The notes beneath the pieces are model-generated. The model was given only the letters and a program-made list of their open reading frames with translations, did not search any database and had not been told where the DNA came from. The position numbers and the translations under genes were made by a program. A stretch of DNA of 64,000 bases from Cocos nucifera (lineage: Eukaryota; Streptophyta; Magnoliopsida; Arecales; Arecaceae): positions 1,232,243 to 1,296,242 of the forward strand of contig QRFJ01000061.1 of NCBI GenBank assembly GCA_006176705.1, in the 5' to 3' direction. Shown piece by piece: positions 50,001 through 62,000 of this stretch. Positions within the stretch are counted from its first letter, which is position 1. Each line of letters begins with the position of its first letter.

Positions 50001-53000
50001 GAGAATCAAGTCCATAAGCCCATGGCCATGGCAGAGTGAAATAATAGAAAGAGTTTCTATTAAGATTTTCACATCGGACTTGAATCGAATGATTAAATCA
50101 TATGATAGAAATTAGGGTTTGACGAGTTCACCTTAACCCTAATCTGATCGGGGCTCAAGATAGAAGAACTTAATCACACAAGTAGCTGCACCAAGAGGTT
50201 CATTTTCAGTTTTGATGGGTTGCCACCATATACTGCTAGGTGTCACTGGTGGATTTTGGGAGCAATTAGAATGATTTAGATGATCGATCATTCTAGTTGT
50301 CTGAATCAGAAGAGTTCTGATCCATCGAAAGGAGTTTCGATGATGTCGATGATGGAGATCATGACATATCCCATTACCATATAGAACTGAACCTAACTGG
50401 ATCACACAAACAAGGTTTGGATCTGGATATCATCAATTGGACTAACCCAGTTCAATTGATTTGAATTAGATTCAATTAGGTTCAAGGAAATCGTGCTAGC
50501 ACACGATTGAGCCTAACGTTCTCCTTTTTCTATCATTAAAAGTTATCTCGACTGAGCCAAATGTGTTTGTGCTCACTCAGGTACCTTTACTTGGTCTGAC
50601 TGAAGCTTGTCCAGGTCAGAAAAGGATTGTCATAATTTATGAGATAAATTTGAAACAACACCTGCCATTTTTCGTCACCTACTAATTCTTGTCTTTTGAC
50701 TTTGGTCAAACGTTGACCTTTGACACTTAGACATCTGCCTATGTGTCATGCACCCATAGGATAGCAAATAAGGGCTTGTCCCCTTGCTAGAAAGAGGAAA
50801 GAAGGGGGCGCACGCCTCGCGCACGCCTAGGGAGGAGTGCGCCTAAGGATAGGGACACCTGGAGTCCCATACAGATGGGACTCCAGGTTGCTTCTTGGAA
50901 TCAAACTAGCTGGTGCCAAAAGACTCTGCTTTGACCAATCTTGGTGCTACCTAAGGATGTTGGAGAGAGGCTCTCATCTGATTGGATCAGGTGATGTCAT
51001 CCCACCAATCAGATTTAGATCTAATTGCACGAAGAGACGTGATTGGCCGGAATGATGTGGCACTGCATGGCGCAGCAAGATCTATATAAACCCTATCTGC
51101 GCCTAGCCTTAAAGGACTTCTCCCTTTGCCCACGTCACATTGCTCTCTCCCTCTCTCCTCCACGCCTTCCTCAGCTCCTCTCTCTCCTCTCCACGTCCAA
51201 GAGGCTTTGGGCTCAAGTTTGGTGCGATCCAGGCAAGAGAAAGACGACAAAAAAGGAAGAAGGCAGCACTGCTGCAAGAGACGACATCGAATCTTCAAAA
51301 GTTGTTTTGAAGACCTTCAAGATCAAATCTAGATCTGATTTTTGGAGGATAGACCGAGAAGAAGAAGATATCCAAATCATGCCTGAGTGGATACCGATAG
51401 AGGTCAGGCGATTGCGTGGCTACATCCAGAACCTCAAACAATCAACAGGATCATCACAGGATAATTAGATTATCCAAGAACAAGATATAAATTAAATCTG
51501 ATTTAATTTATTTTAATTTTATTTTATTTATTAGATCTATCAAATCAGATCTGAAAAGTATCAGATTTAATTTAGATCTAAGAAAAAAAAATTTTGAAAT
51601 ATTTCTCTTGATCAAATCATATATGAACGAACCTGATCCAAAAAATAGATTTTTTCCTTCAATTGGTATCAGAGCCAGAGCCAGGTTCCTATAAATTGTT
51701 TAGATTTGATTTTAAGCACCCCTACATATCATAAGAACACCCCATCGAATGGAAGGAGAGGGCATTTAAACCCTACTTTGTTCTTATGATCGGACGGCCA
51801 AGGGGAACGCCTTAATCAGAAATATAAAAACTACAAAACTAGTTAGATCTATATCATATATCTCATATATAAAAACTGATCTAACTATAAAACATACATC
51901 TCATGTATCATATCATGCATGTTTTTAAATCTAAATTATCTCATAATTATCTGAAAAATCAAATTTAAATTGGTCACATCAAAATAAATTCTATTCTAGA
52001 TAATTATGTATAATTATTCTACAATTAGTCTAAACATGCATTCATCATATCTCATATAAAATAAAAATTAAATAATTTTATTTTCTATTTTTCAGATCTT
52101 ATTATAACATTTATAACATCAAAAAATAGTAAATAAATTGATCTAAAATCATAACTTAGATCATCACAGGATAATTAGATTATCCAAGAACAAGATATAA
52201 ATTAAATCTGATTTAATTTATTTTAATTTTATTTTATTTATTAGATCTATCAAATCAGATCTGAAAAGTATCAGATTTAATTTAGATCTAAGAAGAAAAA
52301 TTTTTGAAATATTTCTCTTGATCAAATCAGATATGAACGAACCTGATCCAAAAAATAGATTTTTTCCTTCAATTGGTATCAGAGCCAGAGCCAGGTTCCT
52401 ATAAATTGTTTAGATTAACCTGATCCAAAAAATAGATTTTTTCCTTCAATTGGTATCAGAGCCAGAGCCAGGTTTCCATAAATTGTTTAGATTTGATTTT
52501 AATTTAATTTTGATCTAATAATTAGGTGATTTTAGATGTCACATGAGATATGATTAGATCTAAAATCAGAAAAATTAAAATTAAATAATTTAGATCTAAG
52601 TTCTACAAAATGCATGACTAGTAGTAGAATAGAATTGTTCTATGTATAGTCTTGCATGATCATAATTTAATTTGATTAAGTTATGATTTTAGATCAATTT
52701 ATTTACTATTTTTTGATGTTATAAATGTTATAATAAGATCTAAAAAATAGAAAATAAAATTATTTAATTTTTATTTTATATGAGATATGATGAATGCATG
52801 TTTAGACTAATTGTAGAATAATTATACATAATTATCTAGAATAGAATTTATTTTGATGTGACCAATTTAAATTTGATTTTTCAGATAATTATGAGATAAT
52901 TTAGATCTAAAAACATGCATGATATGATACATGAGATGTATGTTTTATAGTTAGATCAGATTTTATATATGAGATATATGATATAGATCTAACTAGTTTT

Positions 53001-56000
53001 GTAGTTTTTATATTTCTGATTAAGGCGTTCCCCTTGGCCGTCCGATCATAAGAACAAAGTAGGGTTTAAATGCCCTCTCCTTCCATTCGATGGGGTGTTC
53101 TTATGATATGTAGGGGTGCTACGCGTTCGTCCTTAATCAGAAATCAAAAACTTATTTTTTGCAAAACCCTAGATCCTGAAATCCTAGGATTTTATTTACA
53201 TGTTTTGTTTATGAATCCTAAACTTAATTAAGAATTAAGATTATGAAATATATATTAGGTCTAAAATTGAGAATTTCAGATCTAAGACATATTCATAAAA
53301 TTGGGTTCGGATTTGGGTAGCTCAATTAGGTCTAAGCGGTTGATCAAACAGAATCAAGAGTTGGTTAGATGGGATCAAGAATGCTTAAATTGACCAGCCT
53401 AATAGGATTAAGTCTGGGTCAAGATCGAATCACATGAGTGATCGATCAAGCTAAGACCTAATTAGGCTCAGTGGTTAGAGTCTGGATTGTAGGCTAACCC
53501 AATTGGTTCTAGGCTCAATAATTTGGTGTCTAAGGTAAGTTTGGCAGATACGATCGACTGATTTTTAATTGGGAGCTACTCGACTCGAATGCATTCTTGT
53601 CGAGTTAATGGCATATCCCTTCCACCGATCTCACTTACCTGACCATATTTGTTGGCTCAGTCCTGATCTGAGGTGGTTAATAATCCGAGCTAACCCATGC
53701 CACTAGGTTAGTCATAATGGTTATGACTATGTCAAGTCTAGTTTAATGAGACCTAAATCAAATCTTCCTAAGAAAAGATTAAGTCTAAGGTCTTCCACCA
53801 TTGTAGATGTGCGGGCCCTTCTCGAGGGTTGATTGTTCTCGGCTGGTTACAGTGGTTCAGTTGCACCGAAAAGATGCAACCATGTCTATTAGACATTGGA
53901 TGCTACGGGCTGGAGGATGGATTGGGCTCAATATTTTGGATACGGTGAGAGACTCAATTAGGAATCCAATCTGTGCAAATGGTGGGTCTGACTTAACTAA
54001 GGAGTGGATCAATATTCTGGGCACAGGTGAGATTCATGAATTAGAGACCAAGTTTGGGTGCACCATGATTAGAGAATCATTGAACAAGAGTTGTTCACTC
54101 ATTGGCTAACCCATCACCAATAACTGTTAGGTGAGGTGATGAGTCAGTTGGTGGGACCGCACCATCCACTAGAAATCATTAATCGTGGAGATTTTCGCAT
54201 CTCTATAGAGGAAGTGTAGGAATCCGAGAAAATAGTGGAAGCTAATTTGTTTAAAAATAAAAATCCTAAATAAATTGGTCAAGTCTTAATTACAATATCT
54301 AACTAGAAATTTTGACTCTCTATAGAAAAATGTCTGCATCCAACCCACTAGCACGTATCCTGGACACCCATAGACTGACCGACCAATTACAAGGATTGGC
54401 TCGAAACTTCAAAATCATTTTGGTTTCGAGAAGTTAACTCATGTATTGGACCAGGATCCTCCCACCTTACCAGCTCATCCATCCGCTGAACAGAGAGCAT
54501 CTCTTGACAAGTGGACGGATGAAGATAACAAGGCCAGATACTACATGTTGGGCTCGATGTCTGATGAGCTTCAGCGCCAACATGAAGATATCAAGACTGC
54601 TCGCCAAATGTTGGCTCACCTACAAGAGATGTTTGGTGAACAGAGTCGCGCAGCCAAGTATCAAGTCACTAAATGACTATTCAAGGCTAAAATGCATGAT
54701 GGGCAGTCAGTCCAAGATCATTGTCTGATGATGATCAAGGACTTGGAAGAGCTTGAGAAGCTCGAAGTGAAGTTGGACTTGGATCTGCAGAATGATATAA
54801 TTCTGCAATCCTTGACTGATGCATATGGGCAGTTCATCATGAACTACCATATGCATAAACTTCAAAATTTTCTTGGCCGAACTTATGAACATGCTGGTTA
54901 CTGCTGAGCTTTCTATGAAAGGTTCTAAAGGCTCAGTGCTTGCTATGGAACGGACTTCTTCCAAGAGAAAGTCTTTTAGAAAGAAGAAGTCTGTGAAAAA
55001 GCAAAAGATGGAAGGAGAAAGAAGAAAAAGGCAGAGCTGAAGAAGAAGGCCGCTGAAAAGAAAAATATTTTCATTGCAACACTAATGGCCACTGAAAGCG
55101 AAACTGCCCTACTTACCTGGCCACCCTGAAGAATAAGGAGGCAGGTCCTTCTGGAGGTATGCTCGTTATTGAGTCTAACCTTATGGTTTCTTCTGCATCC
55201 AGTTGGGTGCTTGACTCTGGTTCTAGTGCTCATTTGTGCACTTTCATGCAGGATCTTGAGGATAGCAGGAGGCTGAGGGATGGTGAGATGATCCTACGCA
55301 TCGGAAAATGGAGCAAGAGTTGCTGCTGTGGCCATGGGAACATACCCTCTTCGACTACCATCTGGTTTAGACTTAGTTTAAAAGACTTGTTATTGCCTGC
55401 AGCAAGCAGAAATTTGATTTCTATTTCATGCCTAGCACTAGAAGGCTATGTAATTAGTTTTCTTAAGGACCATTGTAACATTCTTTATGAAAGAAATAAA
55501 ATTGCAAGTGGTTTTCTTATTAACGATCTTTATCAGTTACATATTGATGTATCTATTTTTAATATCGAGCAAAATATGAATGCCATAAAATGACCTAGGG
55601 ATAGTCCAAATGATAGGTATCTATGGCACCTAAGATTAGGTCATATAGCAGAAGATAGGGTTAACAAATTGGAGAAAATTGGGCTATTGAGTCCATTGAC
55701 TTTCGAGTCATATCCAACTTGTGAATCTTGTCTTCATGGCAAAATGACTAAACTCCCTTTTGTAGGACATGGGGAAAGGGCCACAGATCTCCTTGCCCTA
55801 GTACATACTGATGTGTGCGGCCCATTTGATGTGCCGGCTAGAGGCAATTTTGTCTACTTCATTAACTTTATCGATGATTTATCTAGGTATGGGTATGTGT
55901 ATCTTATGAGACACAAGTCTGAAGCTTTTGAAAAGTTCAAAGAATTCAGACATGAAGTAGAAAAACAAACTGAAAAATCCATTAAGGTTCTTCGATCAGA

Positions 56001-59000
56001 TCGAGGAGGTGAATACCTTAGCCGAAATTCCTAGACTATCTCAAGGAAAATGGCATAGTCTCTCAATGGACTCCACCAGGAACACCTCAACTCAATGGAT
56101 TTCAGAATGGAGGAAATCAGACCCTATTAGATATGGTTCGATCCATGATGAGCTTCACAGACCTTCCCTGATTTTCTTTTGGGGACACATCATTGTTAAC
56201 TGCAATATACTTACTGAATAGGGTTCCCTTCTAAAATCCGTTCCTACCACACCGTATGAGATATGGCATGGTAAGAAACCAAGTCTGAGTCATCTCAGAA
56301 TTTGGGGTTGTCCGGCTCATGTCAAAAGACAACAAGCGGACAAGTTAGACTTTAGGTCCTTTAGAGCTCGATTCATAGGATATCCTAAAGAGTCATTAGG
56401 ATATTATTTCTACATTCCAGAAGACCACAATGTGATTGTGAGTCGACATGCCATCTTTCTTGAAAAATAGTTTATTCAAGATAGCGGCATTGGAAAAGCA
56501 GATCAAGCTTGATGAGAAAGTCTCACAAGAGCAAACGAGCTAAGGACCAATGGAACCAAATCAGGTTGAGCCAATAAGAACACTACCTCCTCCACCTCGT
56601 TTAATAGATCAAGAAAAAAAAATTTTGAAATATTTCTCTTGAGCAATCATATAGAAACGAAACCTGATCAAAAAATAGATTTTTCCTTCAATTGGATATC
56701 GAGCCAGAGCCAGGTTCCTATAAATTGTTAGATTTGATTTTAAGCACCCCTACATATCATAAGGAAACCCCATTCGAATGGAAGGAGGCCGGATTAAACC
56801 CTACCTTTGTTCTATGATCGGACGGCAAGGGGAACGCCTTAATCAGAAATATAAAAACTACAACACTAGTTAGATCTATATTCATATATCTCATATATAA
56901 AACTGATCTAACTATAAAACATACATCTCATGTATCATATATGCATGTTTTTAAATCTAAATCTATCTCATATTGTATCTGAAAAATCAAATTTTAAATT
57001 GGTCAACATCAAAATAAATTCATTCTAGATAATTATGCTCCACTAATTATTCATACAATTAGTCTAACATGCATTCATCATATCTCATATAAAATAAAAA
57101 TTTAAATAATTTTATTTTCATTTTCAGATCTTATTATACATTTTATAAACATCAAAAAATAGTAAATAAATGATCTAAAATCATAACTTAGATCATCACG
57201 AGATAATTAGATTACCAAGAAAAGTATAAAATTAATTCTGATTTAATTTATTTTAATTTTATTTTATTTTATAGATCTATCAAATCAGATCTGAAAAGTA
57301 TCAGATTTAATGAGAATCTAAGAAGAAAAATTTTTGAAATATTTCTCTTGGATCAAACTCAGCATATGAACGAACCTGATCCAAAAAATAGATTTTTGCC
57401 TCAAATTGGTATCAGAGCCAGAGCCAGGTTCCTAATTGAAATCTGTTAAGATTTAACCTGATCCAAAAAACATAGATTTTCCTTCAATTGGTATCAGAGC
57501 AGATGCCAGTTTTCCAAAATTGTTTTGATTTGATTTTAATTTTAAATTGTCTTAATAATTAGGTGATTTTAGATGTCACTATGAGATATGATTAGATCAA
57601 AATTCAGAAAAATTAAAATTAAATCAATTTAGATCTAAGTTTCTACAAAATGCATGACTAGTAGTAGAATTAGAATTGTTCTATGTATAGTTCTTGCCAT
57701 GATCATAATTTAAATTTGATTAAGTTATGATTTTAGATCAAATTTATTTACTATTTTTTGATGTTATAAATGTTATAATAAGATCTAAAAAATAGAAAAT
57801 AAGAATTTATTTAATTTTTATTTTATATGAGTATGATGAATGCATGTTTAGACTAATTGTAGGAAATTATACATAATTATCTAGAATTAGAATTTATGTG
57901 ATGTGACCAATTTAAAATTTGATTTTTCAGATAATTATGAGATAATTAGATTTCTAAAAAAACATTGCATTGATATGATACATGAGATGTTATTTTTTTA
58001 AAAGGTTTTAGAATCAAAGTTTTATATGAATATATATTATAGATTAACTAGTTTGTTAGTTTTTATATTTCTGATTAAGGCGTTCCCCTTGGCCGTCCGA
58101 TCATGAAGAACAAAGTAGGGTTTAAATGCCCTCTCCTTCCATTTCGATGGGGTTGTCTTATGATATGGTGAGGGGTCTACGCGTTCGTCCTTAATCAGAA
58201 ATCAAAAACTTATTTTCTTTTTGCAAACACCTAGATCCTGAAATCTAGGATTTATTTACATGTTTTGTTTGTGGAATTCCTAAACTTAATTAAGAATTAA
58301 GATTTATGAAATAATATATTTAGGTCTAAAATTGAGAATTTCAGATCTAAGACATTCATAAAAACTGGATTCGGATTTGAGTACTCAATTAGGTTCTAAG
58401 CGGTGATCAAACAGAATCAAGAGTTGATTAGATGGGATCAAGGAACATGCTTAAATTTGACCACCTATAGGATTAAGTCTGGAGTCAAGATTGAATCACA
58501 ATGAGTGTCGTCAAGCTAAGACCTAATTTAGGCTCAAGATATAGAGTCTAAATTGGCTAACCAATTGATTCTTAGCTCAACAATTTGGTGTCTAAAGGTA
58601 AATTTGGCAGATACGACTGACTGATTTTTAATGGAGCTACCGACTCGAATGCAATTCTTGTCGAGGTTTAATGCATATCCCCTTCCACCGATCTTTCACT
58701 TACTTGACCATATTGTTGGCTCAATCGCCTGATCTGAGGTGGTTAATAATCCGAACTAACCCATGCCACAGGTTAGTCATAATGGTTATGACTATGTCAA
58801 GTCTAGTTTAATGATACCTAATCAAAATCTCCCTAAAGAAGATTAAATCTAAGGTCTTCCACCATTGTAAATGTACGGGCCCTTTCGAGGTTGATTGTTC
58901 TCGGCTGGGTTTACAGTGTTCAGTTGACCGGAAAGACGCAATTAATGATCTATAGACATTGGATGCTACGGGCTGAAGGATGGATTGGGCTCAATATTAT

Positions 59001-62000
59001 GGATACGTGAGAGACTCAAATTAGGACCAATACTGTGGCAAATGGTGGGTCTGACTTTAACTAAGAGTGGATCAATATTCTGGCACAGTGAGATCAATGA
59101 ATTAGAGACCAAGTTTGGAAATGCACCATGATTAGAGAATCAATTGAACAAGAAGTTGTTCACCAATTATCTACCTCGGTAGATGAGGAGCAGCCCTATA
59201 TGATCATGAGAATCAAGTCCATAAGCCCATGGCCATGGCAGAGTGAAATAATAGAAAGAGTTTCTATTAAGGTTTTCACATCAGACTTAAATCAAATGAT
59301 TAAATCATATGACAGAAATTAGGGTTTGACAAGTTCACCTTAACCCTAATCTAATCGGGGCTCAAGATAGAAGAACTTAATCACACATGTAATTGCACCA
59401 AGAGATTTATTTTCAGTTTTGATGGGTTGCCACCATATACTGCTCGATTTGGATGATCGATCATTCTAGTTGTCTAAATCAGAAAAGTTCTAATCCATCG
59501 AAAGATGTTTCAATGATGTCGATGATAGAGATCATGACATATCCCATTACCATACAGAATTAAACCTAACTGAGTCACACAAACAAGAGTTTAGATTTGG
59601 ATATCATCAATTGGACTAATCCAGTTCAATTGATTTGAATTAGATTCAATTAGGTTTAACAAAATCGTGCTAGCACACAATTGAGCCTAATGTTCTCCTT
59701 CTACAATCATTAAAAGTTATCTCGACTGAGCCAAATGTATTTGTGCTCACTTAGGTAGCTTTACTTGGTCTGATTGGAGCTTGTCCAGGTCAAAAAAAGA
59801 TTGTCTTAATTTATGAGATAAATTTGAAGCAATACCTGCCATTTTTCGTCACCTACTAATTCATGTCTTTTGACTTTGGTCAAACGTTGACCTTTGATAC
59901 TTAGACATTTGCCCATGTATCATGCACCCATAGGAGAGCAGATAGGGGCTTGTCCCCTTACTAGAAAGAGGAAAGGAGGGGGCGCACGCCTCGGGGCGCA
60001 CGCCTAGGGAGGCGTGCACCCAAGAATAGGGACACCTGGAGTCCCATACAGATGGAACTCCAGGTTGCTTCTTGGAATTAAATTAGGTGGCGCCAAAAGA
60101 CTGCTTTGACCAGTCTTGGCGCCACCTAAGGGTGTTGGAGAGGGACTCTCATCTGATTGGATCAGGTGATGTCATCCCACCAATCATATTTAGATCTGAT
60201 TATACGAGGAGACGTGATTGGCCGGGATGATGTGGTACTGCATGGCGCAGTAGGGTCTATATAAATCCTGTCTGCGCTTAGCCTTAGAGGACTTCTCCCT
60301 TTGCCCACGCCACATTGCTCTCTCCCTCTCTCCTCCACGCCTTCCTCAACTCCTCTCTCTCCTCTCCACGCCCAAGAGGCTTTGGGCTCAAGTTTGGTGC
60401 GATCCAGGCAAGAGAAAGGCGACAAGAAATGAAGAAGGCAGCACTGCTGCAAGAGACGACATCGAATCTTCAAAAGTTATTTTGAAGACCTTCAAGATCA
60501 AATCTAGATCTGATCTTGGGAGGATAGATCGAGAAGGAGAAGATATCCAAATTCTGTCCGAGTGGATATCGGTAGAGGTCAGACGATTGCGTGGCTGCAT
60601 CCAAAACCTCAGGCAATCAGCAGGATCATCACAGAATAATTAGATTACTCAAGAATAAGGTATAAATTAAATCTGATTTAATTTATTTTAATTTTATTTT
60701 ATTTTATTAGATCTATCAAATCAGATCTGAAAAGTATCAGATCCGAAAAACAAGTTTTTCTCTTCATACACAACCCATTGTGGAGTCTTGTTGGAATCTT
60801 GCTTCTGCAGTTGCTCTCATTTTAAGAGCAACGAAGCATTGAACAGACATTCATCTCAAGAACGATAATTTTCTAAGTAGTTCTGTTGAGTTTATACCTA
60901 TGTCAACCTAAGACTTCTCTGTGAAACAGACCAAGATACTGAGGGGTGTCCCAATCTCTAGAAGCATCAAATCAGGAGAGATGTGGTTGTTTTATGGTCA
61001 AGAAATAGATAAGAGGCTCATCGATTCTTCTGAACCTATTAAAGATTAGATATTTAGCCCAGTTATTAAAGCATATCTCTCTTCAGCCTCAAGTGGTCCT
61101 TAGCATAGTCAAAAGAAACTCAATAGTCTTAAGCATGGTTCGCCATGCCACTATGTACCGTGCGGTACCATACCGGTAGCATACTGGTATGCCGAACCAT
61201 CCCGTACCAACATAGATGTGCTGTACCATACCATGTACCGATCTTATAGTGGGATTTTGCTGATACGGGATTCGGTACCGAGATAGTGAACCTTGATCTT
61301 AAGTCTTATTAACAGCCAGATGCATGGACCAATTATTTAGGAAGGATTAATTCAATCAACTCTCTAGCAGTCCCACTCACTAGGATGGTGCGATCTATTT
61401 TGGGAGCCCAATCCAGTTTGCCTAATTTATAAGCTTAAAAAAGAGCTGTCAGGAAATTGTAACGTGACAACAAAATTTGGCTTGTAAACAAAAAAGAAGA
61501 ATTCAAGCATATTAAGAGCCAATAACTGATCCACACATATGTAAGCGCATGTTGAAATATTGTTCTCCTGGTGCAATACAACTTATAGCTCGTCAACAGC
61601 ATAAAGTACCATGTTCACAAGTTACTGTTCTAAGGAAAAAGCATGACAAACACATCAAGCTTCATGAATAGGCAATAACTTTTGACAATAGAGTTAAAGT
61701 CTAGCATATCATGTAGATCATATTTATCAAACATTTTCAAGCAGATCATGGAAAAAATATGTTAGCATTAGACTGAGATTTTTTTTTTTTTTATTTAGGT
61801 GGTTTTGGGGGGTGGGGGGGGAGGTAGAGAAAGTAGAGAGGCAAATATAACAAGAATCACAAGTCCCACAATCAAAAAGCATTTATTTGCTAATTTATTC
61901 TTTTTTTAAACATAGTTTTATTACTCATAGCTAGTAACAAGGTACCATGGTAAAATAAATCCTTTTGAGAATATATATCATCAAGTCAGATGACTGCAAA

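Larger units (their letters stand above)
49372..60766 (+). mobile_element. Copia-B: rearranged Ty1/copia element in FTSHI2 intron 1
   Basis: 5' LTR 49372-51661, primer site 51664-51675, leader with a large palindrome, gag (54330-54960), protease and integrase (55160-56480). The element then jumps to a second, noisy copy of the LTR-end/leader block (56612-59167), and then to a 5'-truncated 3' LTR (59168-60766). RT and RNase H are absent. Flanks TTCAC (49367-49371) and TACAC (60767-60771) are a plausible target duplication with one mismatch. The orientation is opposite to FTSHI2. Confidence 0.85.

Noticed and set aside
51043..51468. 141-codon ORF in the Copia-B 5' LTR
   Set aside because: It starts just before the LTR TATA box and lies in R/U5; the equivalent region of the 3' LTR does not keep it open from the same start.
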